Assembly (NCBI RefSeq): GCF_001806325.1
Contig: NZ_CP017580.1
Location: 2,542,001 to 2,606,000, forward strand
Origin: Curtobacterium sp. BH-2-1-1
GTDB taxonomy: Bacteria; Actinomycetota; Actinomycetes; Actinomycetales; Microbacteriaceae
Direction of reading: 5' to 3'
Length of the DNA: 64,000 nucleotides
Part shown: positions 52,065 through 61,107 of the stretch, piece by piece
Layout: the number at the start of each line of letters is the position of its first letter
Position numbering within the stretch: position 1 is the first letter of the stretch
Made by a program: the position numbers and the translations under genes
The notes under the pieces: generated by a model
Databases searched by the model: none
What the model saw: the letters and a program-made list of their open reading frames with translations, nothing else
What the model was told of the DNA's origin: nothing

Positions 52065-53651
52065 ATGCTCGCCACCCTCGTCATCGGCCTCCGTGAAGGC
52101 CTCGAAGCGACGCTCATCGTCGGCATCATCGCCGCGTTCCTCCGTCGCAACCGCGTCCCCCTCGCCCCCATGTGGTTCGGCGTCGGGGTCGCCGTGGTGC
52201 TCAGCATCGCCGTGGGCTTCGGGCTGCAGGTCGTCGAGCAGGCGCTCCCGCAGGCCCAGCAGGAGGGCATGGAGGCGGTCATCGGCATCGTCGCCGTCGT
52301 GTTCGTGACGGGCATGATCGTCTGGATGCGCACCCACGCGCGGACGCTCACGACCGAGCTCGAGGCGAGCGCGAGCGAGGCCCTCGGCCGCGGCACCGCC
52401 TGGGCACTCGCCGGCATGGCCTTCCTCGCCGTCCTCAAGGAGGGCTTCGAGACCGCGGTCTTCCTGCTCGCCACGTTCCAGGCGTCGTCGGACACCGGGC
52501 TCGCGGCGCTCGGTGCGGTCATCGGCATCGCGGGCGCCGTGGTCGTCGGGTACGGCATCTACACCGGCGGCGTCCGGCTGAACCTGTCGAAGTTCTTCAC
52601 CGGCACGGGGATCTTCCTCGTGTTCGTCGCCGGCGGCCTCGTGCTGACCGTGCTCCGCCGCGCGCACGAGGCCGGCTGGATCGTGATCGGGCAGCAGCGC
52701 ACGGTCGACCTCAGCTGGCTCGCGCCGAACGGATCCGTGCAGGGTGCCCTCGTCACCGGCGTCCTCGGCATCCCGCCGGACCCCCGGGTCATCGAGGTGC
52801 TCGGCTGGGTGCTCTACGTCGTCCCCGTCCTCGCGATCTCCCTCTGGCCGCGTGCCTGGCGTCCGTCCCGCGGACGGGTCCCCGCCGTGCGACTCGGCAT
52901 CGCCGGTGTCCTCGCCGTCGCCGCTGCGACCCTGGCGATCGCGGTCCCGACCGGAGGCGTCGACCTCCCGCCCACGACCGCCGTGACCGGCGGCGGCTCC
53001 GTCACCGCGTCCGTCGACGGGACGACCGCGAGCATGCGCACCAGCGGCACGGGCCAGGAGGCGCGGTTCGCCTTCCCGGCGTCGACCCACCGGAGCGTCA
53101 CCCGCGCGGGCGTGACCGCCGACCGCTGGCGGCGGACCGAGGACGGGTCGGCCGCGCAGCGGCCGTCGAGCCTGACGCTCGACGACCTCGTCGACCTGTT
53201 CGGTCGCGTCCCCGTCGGCATCTCACCGAGCACGAACCCCGGGCCGTTCTCGGCGCGCTGGGCCGTCCGCGACACCGTCAGCCTCTGGACCGTCCGGGGT
53301 GGCGTCCTGGACGCGAGCCGCACGGAACGCACCGTGCTCACGCTGAGCGGTGGGGGCCTCCCGTCCGCTCGCACCACGACCCTGGACCGCACCGTCTGGT
53401 CCGTGCCGGACGCCCGCGTCCAGCAGGCCGCCACCGCGGTGGCGGCCGCGGACACCCGCTCCGCCGAGCTGCTGCTCTGGAAGGCCTGGCTGCCGATCGC
53501 CCTGGGCGTCGCCGCCGCTGCCCAGGCGTTGCTCGCCCTCCGCGACCGCCGTCGGCGGCCGGAGCCCACGACCACCACCCCCGAAACCGACCCGTCACGC
53601 GGCCCACCCGCGGACGACCCCACGAGGAGCCCTGAGTATGCCGTTCGGTAG
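52065..53651 (+). CDS. efeU: Iron permease EfeU (FTR1 family)
   Basis: The membrane permease of a three-part iron importer. LREGLEATLIVGII (residues 8-21) and LKEGFETAVFLLATF (about 125-139) are the two iron-binding REGLE-type motifs. Seven helices span residues 1-270. A long extracytoplasmic domain (about 290-465) and a last helix (470-490) follow, making the 528-residue protein longer than the classical EfeU; such long forms occur in actinobacteria. Its 3' end overlaps efeO by 14 bp. Confidence 0.94.
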   Translation: MLATLVIGLREGLEATLIVGIIAAFLRRNRVPLAPMWFGVGVAVVLSIAVGFGLQVVEQALPQAQQEGMEAVIGIVAVVFVTGMIVWMRTHARTLTTELEASASEALGRGTAWALAGMAFLAVLKEGFETAVFLLATFQASSDTGLAALGAVIGIAGAVVVGYGIYTGGVRLNLSKFFTGTGIFLVFVAGGLVLTVLRRAHEAGWIVIGQQRTVDLSWLAPNGSVQGALVTGVLGIPPDPRVIEVLGWVLYVVPVLAISLWPRAWRPSRGRVPAVRLGIAGVLAVAAATLAIAVPTGGVDLPPTTAVTGGGSVTASVDGTTASMRTSGTGQEARFAFPASTHRSVTRAGVTADRWRRTEDGSAAQRPSSLTLDDLVDLFGRVPVGISPSTNPGPFSARWAVRDTVSLWTVRGGVLDASRTERTVLTLSGGGLPSARTTTLDRTVWSVPDARVQQAATAVAAADTRSAELLLWKAWLPIALGVAAAAQALLALRDRRRRPEPTTTTPETDPSRGPPADDPTRSPEYAVR

Positions 53652-54861
53652 GACTGCCCGCCCCCTGACCATCCTCGGCGCCCTCGGCGTCGTCACCGCC
53701 CTCGCCCTGACCGGCTGCGCGAACTCGTCCACGTCGGCGGGTGACACCGCGAGCAGCTCCGGCAAGGTCTCCCGCGTCTCGGTCACACTGACGAACGACG
53801 GCTCCGACAAGTGCGCCGTGTCGACCACGAAGGTCCCCGCCGGTCCGGTCACGTTCACGGTGAAGAACGAGTCGTCGACCGCGATCACCGAGGTCGAGCT
53901 GCTGCAGGACCAGCGCATCCTCGGCGAGAAGGAGAACCTCGCGCCCGGGCTGGCCGCTGTCACGTTCACCGCCACGCTCACCGGCGGCAAGTACCAGGTG
54001 TACTGCCCCGGCGCCGACCAGGAGCTCACCGACTTCACCGTCACCGGCAAGGTGACCTCGACGGCGAACAGTAGCGCCGCGACCCTCCTCGACGAGGGCG
54101 CGAAGGGCTACGCCGAGTACGTTGACGGCCAGGTCACCGACATGGTCGCCGCGGTCGAGCAGCTGCAGAAGGACGTCGACGCGGGTGACCTCGCCGCCGC
54201 GAAGACCGACTACGCGAACGCCCGCCCGTTCTACGAGCACGTCGAGAGCGACGTCGACGGCTTCGTGAAGAAGGGCTTCAAGGCCACCGACAACGCCGGC
54301 AACCTCGACTACCTCATCGACATGCGCGCCTCGAACCTCGACCCGGCCGTCGGCTGGAGCGGGTTCCACGCGGTCGAGAAGGACCTGTTCGAGGCGGGGG
54401 CGATCACCGCGTCGACCGAGCAGACCGCCGCGGACCTGACCGAGAACGTGCAGCTGCTCGCGAAGCTCGTGCCGACCCTCGACTACAAGCCCGAGGACCT
54501 CGCCAACGGTGCCGCGGGCCTGCTCGAGGAGGTCCAGTCGAACAAGATCACCGGCGAGGAGGAGGCGTACAGCCACATCGACCTCGTCGACCTCGCCGCG
54601 AACGTGGAGGGCGCCCGCCAGGCCTTCGCGTACCTCAAGCCGGGCCTGACGAAGCTCGACCCGACGCTGACGAAGCAGATCGCGACGCAGTTCGACCGCA
54701 CGAACACGCTCATGGACGGCTACCGCAACGCCGACGACCTCGGCGGCTTCGACACGTGGGACGCCGCGACCAAGGCCTCGGACGCGAACACGATCTCGCA
54801 GCAGGTCCAGGCGCTGCAGGACCCGCTGTCCCGCCTCGCCGAGAAGGTCGCCACCGCGTGA
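53638..54861 (+). CDS. efeO: Iron uptake lipoprotein EfeO
   Basis: A 407-residue extracytoplasmic protein that hands iron to EfeU. The lipobox is ALTGC (Cys 22). Residues about 35-140 form a cupredoxin-like domain, and the rest is the M75/imelysin-like helical domain with the HxxE metal motif GFHAVEKDLF (H244, E247) and EEEAYSHIDL. ATG 53638 follows GAGGAG inside the end of efeU. Confidence 0.93.
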   Translation: MPFGRTARPLTILGALGVVTALALTGCANSSTSAGDTASSSGKVSRVSVTLTNDGSDKCAVSTTKVPAGPVTFTVKNESSTAITEVELLQDQRILGEKENLAPGLAAVTFTATLTGGKYQVYCPGADQELTDFTVTGKVTSTANSSAATLLDEGAKGYAEYVDGQVTDMVAAVEQLQKDVDAGDLAAAKTDYANARPFYEHVESDVDGFVKKGFKATDNAGNLDYLIDMRASNLDPAVGWSGFHAVEKDLFEAGAITASTEQTAADLTENVQLLAKLVPTLDYKPEDLANGAAGLLEEVQSNKITGEEEAYSHIDLVDLAANVEGARQAFAYLKPGLTKLDPTLTKQIATQFDRTNTLMDGYRNADDLGGFDTWDAATKASDANTISQQVQALQDPLSRLAEKVATA

Positions 54862-56183
54862 CGACCCCGCACGACGAGCCGGCCCGCGACGGGACGGGCC
54901 CCGCGCCCCTCTCCCGCCGCGGGCTCCTCGGCGCCGGCGTGACCGCCGGTGTCGCTGCGGCCGGAGCCGGCCTCGGCGCCGCCGCCGGGGTCGCCGGTGC
55001 CACGGCCGCGACCGGGGTGAACCCGTTCACCGCGGCGACGAACGGCGACGAGTCGATCGACCTCTCGCGGAGCCACCCGTTCTACGCGACGGCCGCGCGG
55101 CAGCCGCAGGGCGGGGTGCAGACCGCTCCGCAGCGCTACTGCGTGTTCATGACGTTCGACATGTCCTCGACGGTCCGGACCGACCTGCAGGTGCTCCTCG
55201 CCCGCTGGTCGGCGTCGATCGCGCAGCTGCAGGCCGGGAAGACCGTCGGCAGCGTCGAACCCGCCCACGGCGACGGCGTCGGTGCGGACACGGGGGAGGC
55301 GCTCGACCTCGGTCCCGCGTCCCTGACGGTCACCGTCGGCCTCGGCCCGGGGCTCTTCGACGAACGCTTCGGTCTCGCGTCGAAGAAGCCGGCGCACCTC
55401 GCCGCGATCCCGACGCTGCCGAGCGACAACCTCGACCGTGCCCTCACCGGGGGAGACCTGTCCCTGCAAGCGTGTGCGGACGACCCGCAGGTGGCGTACC
55501 ACGCGGTCCGCGACCTCGCCCGGATGGCCCGCGGCACCGCGACCGTGCGGTGGACGGTGCTCGGCTTCGGTCGCGCCTCGGCCGGGCCCGACCAGTCCAC
55601 GCCCCGCAACCTCATGGGGTTCAAGGACGGCACCCGGAACATCACCACCGACGAGGACTACGACCGCTTCGTCTGGGTCGACGAACCGGGGTCCGGGGCC
55701 GGCTGGATGCGCGGCGGCACGTACCAGGTGGTGCGGAAGATCCGGATGAACATCGAGATCTGGGACGCGGACGTCGTCAGCGACCAGCAGCGGGTGTTCG
55801 GTCGCACGAAGATCGAGGGCGCACCGCTCTCCGGCGGCTCGGAGCACACCACGCCCGACTTCCACGCGACGGCGTCGGACGGCACGACGAAGATCGACCC
55901 GACGTCGCACATCGCGCTCGCGGCCCACGAGGCGAACGGTGGTGTGAAGATCCTGCGGCGCCCGTACAACTACACCGACGGGCTCAACCAGTACGGTCAG
56001 CTCGACGCGGGGCTGCTCTTCGCGGCGTACATGAACGACCCGGAGCACTTCACGACGCTCCAGCGGAAGCTCGGCGCCTCCGACCGGCTCAACGAGTACG
56101 TCTCGCACATCGGGAGCGGCGTGTTCGCCGTCCCGCCGGCGCCGCGCAAGGGCTCGTACATCGGCGAGCAGCTCTTCCGCTGA
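54858..56183 (+). CDS. efeB: Dye-decolorising peroxidase EfeB (deferrochelatase)
   Basis: A 441-residue haem peroxidase exported by the Tat pathway (SRRGLLGAGV near residue 20). The DyP signature GFKDGTRN has the catalytic Asp257, a conserved Arg lies in the RKIRMNIEIWD block, and the haem His is in DPTSHIALA. It oxidises Fe(II) or releases iron from haem for EfeUO. GTG 54858 overlaps the efeO stop by GTGA. Confidence 0.94.
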   Translation: MTTPHDEPARDGTGPAPLSRRGLLGAGVTAGVAAAGAGLGAAAGVAGATAATGVNPFTAATNGDESIDLSRSHPFYATAARQPQGGVQTAPQRYCVFMTFDMSSTVRTDLQVLLARWSASIAQLQAGKTVGSVEPAHGDGVGADTGEALDLGPASLTVTVGLGPGLFDERFGLASKKPAHLAAIPTLPSDNLDRALTGGDLSLQACADDPQVAYHAVRDLARMARGTATVRWTVLGFGRASAGPDQSTPRNLMGFKDGTRNITTDEDYDRFVWVDEPGSGAGWMRGGTYQVVRKIRMNIEIWDADVVSDQQRVFGRTKIEGAPLSGGSEHTTPDFHATASDGTTKIDPTSHIALAAHEANGGVKILRRPYNYTDGLNQYGQLDAGLLFAAYMNDPEHFTTLQRKLGASDRLNEYVSHIGSGVFAVPPAPRKGSYIGEQLFR

Positions 56184-56194
56184 GGAAGTGAGAT

Positions 56195-56300
56195 GGGTGC
56201 CCTCCGTCGTTTCCCTGGAGACGGAGAGCACCCGCGTCGCGGAGTCCCCCGGGCGGAACCACCGTCCGGGATGAGAGGCGACCCAGCGCGACGCGTCGCG
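56195..56300 (+). other. Three consecutive hairpins after efeB
   Basis: GGGTGCCCTCCGTC with its partner (56195-56208/56220-56233, 13 of 14 pairs), CCCGGGCGG/CCGTCCGGG (56248-56270) and the perfect 14-bp palindrome CGCGACGCGTCGCG (56287-56300) follow one another directly. The first could terminate efe transcription. The whole could be a small structured RNA. I could not match it to a known riboswitch. The gap 56301-56409 shows nothing else. Confidence 0.5.
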
Positions 56301-56411
56301 ATGCGACAGGGCTGAGCGTACCCCGCCGATCGCCGGTACAGCAGGGAAGTACCGTGATGGGACAAGCGTCGCGGCCCACCCGCGGACGGGCGCCGACGCT
56401 GCGGACCGGCA

Positions 56412-56487
56412 CCGCGCCTCCTGGACCCACGAGAACGGGCCGTCCCACCTGGGTGGGACGGCCCGTTTCTCCTGCCTGGAGGCGCGG
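56412..56487. repeat. Split family-1 element around a terminator
   Basis: CCGCGCCTCCTGG at 56412-56424 and CCTGGAGGCGCGG at 56475-56487 are the two family-1 arms in reversed order and are complementary at 12 of 13 positions. They enclose the terminator at 56434-56467. The right half ends 3 bp before the nucleotidase stop codon. Confidence 0.75.
56434..56467. terminator. Terminator between efeB and nucleotidase gene
   Basis: A perfect 16-bp stem, AACGGGCCGTCCCACC and complement, with a 2-nt loop and TTT following on the plus strand. It can serve both convergent operons. Confidence 0.85.
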
Positions 56488-56489
56488 CG

Positions 56490-58841
56490 TCAGTCCGTCA
56501 GGTCCGTCGCCTCGCGCTCGGCGCGCTTCCGACGCGCGAGCACCAGCGCCACGAGGCCCGCGAGGAGCAGGAGGCCGGCTGCGACGGCCGGGGCCGCGAT
56601 GTCGGCACCGGTGTACGCGAGCGCTCCGCCGGCGTTCGCCGGGACCGTGCCGTCGACGACGCCGTCACCGTCGGTGTCGACACCGACCGCACCGTCGTCA
56701 CCGTCACCGCCGCCGGCGCCGGGGGTGCCAGGCGTGCCGGGGTCGGTCGGGTCCGTGGGGTCAGCGGGGTCGGTCGGGTCCACGGCCGCGGCGACGGGGA
56801 TCGTCACCGCGAGCGTGATCGTCTGCCCGTTCGGCAGCGTGACGACCAGGGGCTCGTCGGTCGTGGCGGCCGGGGCCACGGCTGCCGCGAGGGTCGTCGT
56901 ACCGGCTGCCCGGCCGAGTGCGGTCGCGGGGTCCGTGGACGCGCCGGGGACGAGGAACGACAGCGTCGCCTGACCCTGCTCGTCCGTCGTGTCGACGATC
57001 GTCGTGTCGATCGTCGCGCGGTCGAGTTCCTTCCCACCGGCGCTGACCGTGACCGCGCCGCCCTGGTCGGGTTCGTTGCTGAACGTCAGCGAGGAGAGCT
57101 CGATGGTGACCCGGTCACCGGGCTGGAAGCCGCCGTCCGGGGTCGCCGTCGTGCGGATGCCGGTGGAGCGCTGGTCGTGGGCGACCGTCACCGTGGGGTC
57201 CGCGCGGAAGTACTCGACCTGCGCCTCGAGGTCGACCTTCCCGCTGTCCTGCTTCGCCGCCGCCTGCTTGAACGCCGCGAAGTTGTCGCCGCCGCCCGCG
57301 AGGAACGAGTTGACGGTGACCTTGTAGATCGTGTCCGCGTCGATCGCCGTTCCGTCGAGGGTCATCGTGGTGATGCGCGAGCCGGCCGGGGCACCCGGGT
57401 CGTAGGTGTACCCGAAGCCGTCCGAGGCGCCGAGCTTGAGGAACGGCCGGCTCGAGCCGGAGGGCTGCCACTGCTGTTCGAGCGCCTGCCGGATCTGCGC
57501 GCCGGTCAGGTCGAGGACGACGAGCGTGTTGGCGAAGGGCTGGACGACCGCGGCCTCCTTGTAGGTGACCGTGCCCGACGCGATGTCGGCCCGGAGCCCG
57601 CCGGGGTTCATGAACGCGATCTGCGAGCCCTGGCGGGTCGTCGCGGCGCGCTGCACCTCGGCGACGAAGTTCCCCAGCGTGGACTCGCCGCCGCGGTTCT
57701 CGGAACCGTTGCGCTGCTTCGCACGGCCCAGGTCGCGGTCGACCGTGCCGAGCTCGACCGCACCGAGGACCTCAGCCTCGGCAACCGCGTCGTCGACGGT
57801 GGCCTGCACGTCGGCGTCGGGCGTGAATGTCCCGTCGACGAGCCGGATGTTCTCCGCGACGGTCGACGTGACGGTGCCGTCCGCCGCGACGGTGAGCTGC
57901 ACGTGTCCGAGGTTGAAGCCGTACGAGCCGGTCTGGATCACCGGGCGGGTGGCCGGACCGTCGCCGACCTTCGCCTGGTGCACGTACGTCTGGTGGGTGT
58001 GCGCGGAGAGGATCGCCGAGACACGGGGGTCCACGTCGCGGACGGCACGGGCGAAGTCGGAGTCGCCGTCGAGGTCCGTCGCAGCAGCGGACTCGGCACC
58101 GTCGTGCACGAGCAGGACGAGGACGTCGGCCTCGCCGTTGCCCTCGACGCCGTCGGTGAGGTCCGCTGCGACCTTGTTCACCTCGGTCGTGATGTCGCCC
58201 ATCTCGAGGCCCTCGATGCCGGCCGGGCTCACAAGGCCCTGTCCGACGAGGTCGACCGTGGCGCCGATGAACCCGACGCGCTTGCCGCTGATCTCCTCGA
58301 TCGCGTACGGGTCGAACGCGGGCTCACCCGTCGCGGTGTCGAGGATGTTCGCCGAGACGTAGTCCCACTGCGCGTTCCGGTCGCCCTGGGGTCCGATGAC
58401 GCGGTCGCGCAGGTCGTCCTGGCCCTTGTCGAGCTCGTGGTTCCCGATGGCACTGACGGAGAGGTCCATCTGGTTCAGGACGTCGATCGTCGGCTGGTCG
58501 TCCTGGATGAAGGACTCGAACGTCGATCCGCCGATGTTGTCGCCGGAGCTGACGAACGCGGACGTCGTCAGGTCCGGCCCGCGGAGCTGCTCGAGCGCAC
58601 CCGCCAGGGTCGCGGCACCGGCGGCGTCGCCGTCGCGCGGGGTCGGCTTGCCGTCGGTCTGCGAGATCGACTGTGCGATGCGGCCGTGGAAGTCGTTGAC
58701 GTCGTAGAGGTCGATCGTGGTGTCCCCGTCGGCGGCGATCGCAGCGGACGGGACGGACAGGGCGACGAGCACGCCGGCGGTGGCGAGTGCTGCGCCGCCG
58801 ACGAGGCGCCGTCGTCGGCGCGGGGAGGTGTGAGCGTTCAT
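56490..58841 (-). CDS. Wall-anchored 5'-nucleotidase / cyclic nucleotide phosphodiesterase (UshA-like)
   Basis: A 783-residue secreted metallophosphoesterase. After a signal peptide (about 1-36), the catalytic domain has DVNDFHGRI, VSSGDNIGGS, AIGNHELD and LSAHTHQ. The C-terminal 5'-nucleotidase domain holds FMNPGGLRAD and FLAGGGDNFAAF. A beta domain and a DPT/GT-rich spacer (about 705-735) lead to LAYTG, a helix and an Arg-rich tail, a sortase E-type anchor. It likely releases phosphate or nucleosides from external nucleotides. Confidence 0.92.
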   Translation of the reverse strand: MNAHTSPRRRRRLVGGAALATAGVLVALSVPSAAIAADGDTTIDLYDVNDFHGRIAQSISQTDGKPTPRDGDAAGAATLAGALEQLRGPDLTTSAFVSSGDNIGGSTFESFIQDDQPTIDVLNQMDLSVSAIGNHELDKGQDDLRDRVIGPQGDRNAQWDYVSANILDTATGEPAFDPYAIEEISGKRVGFIGATVDLVGQGLVSPAGIEGLEMGDITTEVNKVAADLTDGVEGNGEADVLVLLVHDGAESAAATDLDGDSDFARAVRDVDPRVSAILSAHTHQTYVHQAKVGDGPATRPVIQTGSYGFNLGHVQLTVAADGTVTSTVAENIRLVDGTFTPDADVQATVDDAVAEAEVLGAVELGTVDRDLGRAKQRNGSENRGGESTLGNFVAEVQRAATTRQGSQIAFMNPGGLRADIASGTVTYKEAAVVQPFANTLVVLDLTGAQIRQALEQQWQPSGSSRPFLKLGASDGFGYTYDPGAPAGSRITTMTLDGTAIDADTIYKVTVNSFLAGGGDNFAAFKQAAAKQDSGKVDLEAQVEYFRADPTVTVAHDQRSTGIRTTATPDGGFQPGDRVTIELSSLTFSNEPDQGGAVTVSAGGKELDRATIDTTIVDTTDEQGQATLSFLVPGASTDPATALGRAAGTTTLAAAVAPAATTDEPLVVTLPNGQTITLAVTIPVAAAVDPTDPADPTDPTDPGTPGTPGAGGGDGDDGAVGVDTDGDGVVDGTVPANAGGALAYTGADIAAPAVAAGLLLLAGLVALVLARRKRAEREATDLTD

Positions 58842-58935
58842 CGCCCAAGAACCTATGAAGTCGTACAGCCGACGCGCCAGGGTGTGCCGCAACACGTCAC
58901 GAGTTGTTCACACACGCAACACGGGCACGCACGCC

Positions 58936-59859
58936 TCACTCGACGGCGATGAGGGGCCGCAGCGTGCGGTGGGCGATCCGGAGCCCTTCGAGGACCTTCT
59001 CGTCGGTCCCGCCCCACAGCGGGTCCTCGTGCTCGACGCTCAGGGTGCCGTCGAAGCCGGCCTCGTACAGCCGGTCGACCACGTGCGGCCAGTCCACGAC
59101 CCCGCGACCGGGGACCCGGAAGCGCCACCAGCCCATGTCCCACGGGTCGTCGCCCTTGTCGACCTTGCCGAAGAACCCGTACTCGTCGCGCTTGCGCGGG
59201 AAGAGCTCGACGTCCTTCGCCTGCGCGTGCACGATGTGCTCGGCGAACGGCAGGATCGTCTCGACGGGGTCGATGCCGATCCAGGTCAGGTGCGAGGGGT
59301 CCCAGTTCAAGCCGAAGCCGAGCCCGGTGACCCAGTCCCAGAGCTCGGGGGAGTAGGCGAGGTTGCCCGGGTACCCGTCCGGGTGCCAGCCCTCCATCAC
59401 GCAGTTCTCGATGATCAGGCGCACGCCGCGTTCGCCGGCGTGGTCGACGAGCTCCGGCAGCACCTGGTCACCCAGGCGCATGTTCTCGCGCACCGACCTG
59501 CTGTTGTCGCGGCCGATGAACGTGCCGACGTACGGCACCCCGAGCACCTGGGCGGCGTCGATCGCGTGGAACAGGTGCTCCTTGACCTCGGCCCGGCGGT
59601 CGAGGTCCTGGTGCAGGTTGTTCTCGTAGTAGGCGAAGGCCGAGATCTCGAGCCCGGTGCGGTCCAGCAGCTCCCGCGTGGCCTGGGCGTCGTCGTCCGT
59701 GAAGGTGGCCACGGGCAGGTGCGCGGCCTCGAAGTCACGCCCGCCGGTGCCGGGCCAGACGCCGACCTCGAGGCGCTCGTACCCCTGCTGCTGGGCGAAC
59801 GCGGCGATGCGGTCGAGCGACCACCCGGGCAGGCAGGCCGTCAGCATCCCGAGCTTCAC
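58936..59859 (-). CDS. Sugar phosphate isomerase/epimerase (TIM barrel)
   Basis: A 307-residue xylose-isomerase-like barrel. GYERLEVGVWPG near the start, RLIIENCVMEGW with a metal Glu, GLNWDPSHLTWIGIDP with Asp/His, and LSVEHEDPLWG with the last Glu mark the metal site. GTG 59859 overlaps the upstream dehydrogenase stop by GTGA. It is a second isomerase/dehydrogenase pair like the one at 43.1-45.3 kb. Confidence 0.92.
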   Translation of the reverse strand: MKLGMLTACLPGWSLDRIAAFAQQQGYERLEVGVWPGTGGRDFEAAHLPVATFTDDDAQATRELLDRTGLEISAFAYYENNLHQDLDRRAEVKEHLFHAIDAAQVLGVPYVGTFIGRDNSRSVRENMRLGDQVLPELVDHAGERGVRLIIENCVMEGWHPDGYPGNLAYSPELWDWVTGLGFGLNWDPSHLTWIGIDPVETILPFAEHIVHAQAKDVELFPRKRDEYGFFGKVDKGDDPWDMGWWRFRVPGRGVVDWPHVVDRLYEAGFDGTLSVEHEDPLWGGTDEKVLEGLRIAHRTLRPLIAVE

Positions 59860-61025
59860 CGGATCTCTCCCCACGTGCCGTCGGCTGCGCTGCCGACCAC
59901 GGCGTCGATGATGTGGGCCGACCGGGCGCCGTCCGCGAACGTCGGCAGACCTTCGGGCCACCCGTCCTGGTCGGGTCCGCTCCGGACCGCGTCGTAGGTG
60001 TCGGCGACGAACGCGGCGAACGCGTCGAGGTAGCCCTGCGGGTGCCCCGACGGCACCACGGCCAGGCGCCGCTGGTCCGGCACGCCGAGCGACGGGTCGC
60101 GGACGACGATCTGCGCGCCGCGTTCGTTCCCGAACCACGCCGACTCGGGCTGCTCCTGGTCGAAGGCGGCGGACCCGCGGGTGCCGTCGACCTCGAACCA
60201 CAGCCGGTTCTTCCGCCCGGAGGCCACCTGCGAGATGACCACGTTGCCGATGCGACCGGTGCCGGTCCGGAAGGTCGCGACCGCGGTGTCCTCGGTGGTG
60301 ACCTCGGCGCGCTGCGAGGCGTCGGCCACCGGGTCGGGGTCGGGGGAGCCGGAGAACGACGGGCCGGACGCCGCCGGACGCGTCGGGTAGACGATGTCGG
60401 TCGCGGCCGAGACCGAGGCGAAGCGCTCGCCCGTGACGAACTCGACCAGGTCGCACCAGTGCGAGCCGATGTCGGCGAACGCCCGCGAGAGGCCGCCGGA
60501 GCCCGCGTCGACCCGCCACGACGAGGCGTCCTCGTCGAGCATCCAGTCCTGCAGGTAGTGGCCGTGGACGGCGAGCACGCGCCCCAGGTCGCCGTCGGCG
60601 ATGCGTCCGCGGATCTCCCGGATGATCGGGTGGTACCGGTACACGAACGGCACGGTGGCCACGACGCCGGCCAGCCGTGCGGCCTCGACCAGCTCGTCGG
60701 CCTCGGTGGCGTCGATGGCGAGCGGCTTCTCGCACACGACGTTGATCCCGGCGCGGATGACCGCGAGGGCCTGCGGGTGGTGCTGGTCGTTCGGCGTGCA
60801 GACGTGCACGACGTCGGGAGCGTCCGCGATCACTTCGTCGAGCGAGGCGTACCCGCGGGGGAGGTCGAGCTGGGCGGCGACCTGCTCGGAACGGGACGGA
60901 CTCCGGCCGAGCACCCCGAGGACCTCGGCCCCGGCCGCGCGGGCGGCCCGCGCGTGCACACCGGCGATCATGCCGGTCCCGACCACGGCGACGCGCAGGC
61001 GTCGCCCTCCGTACCCACTGCTCAT
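59856..61025 (-). CDS. Gfo/Idh/MocA-family sugar dehydrogenase
   Basis: A 389-residue dehydrogenase. LRVAVVGTGMIAGVHARAA is the Rossmann start, NVVCEKPLAID the EKP motif, and FADIGSHWCDLVEFVTGE the catalytic His/Asp segment. ATG 61025 follows GGGAG. It is first in the operon with the isomerase. Substrate unknown; inositol or a rare sugar is plausible. Confidence 0.92.
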   Translation of the reverse strand: MSSGYGGRRLRVAVVGTGMIAGVHARAARAAGAEVLGVLGRSPSRSEQVAAQLDLPRGYASLDEVIADAPDVVHVCTPNDQHHPQALAVIRAGINVVCEKPLAIDATEADELVEAARLAGVVATVPFVYRYHPIIREIRGRIADGDLGRVLAVHGHYLQDWMLDEDASSWRVDAGSGGLSRAFADIGSHWCDLVEFVTGERFASVSAATDIVYPTRPAASGPSFSGSPDPDPVADASQRAEVTTEDTAVATFRTGTGRIGNVVISQVASGRKNRLWFEVDGTRGSAAFDQEQPESAWFGNERGAQIVVRDPSLGVPDQRRLAVVPSGHPQGYLDAFAAFVADTYDAVRSGPDQDGWPEGLPTFADGARSAHIIDAVVGSAADGTWGEIR

Positions 61026-61107
61026 GGTGCTCCCTCGCGCCGGACTGGACCCCACCGTACCGACGTCTCCCGGCCACACGCCGGAACGCATGAGTACGTT
61101 CTGGGGC

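Noticed and set aside
56195..56300. Possible riboswitch (SAM, ZTP, ydaO types considered)
   Set aside because: None of the conserved cores could be matched on either strand, and the region lies at gene ends and not upstream of a start.
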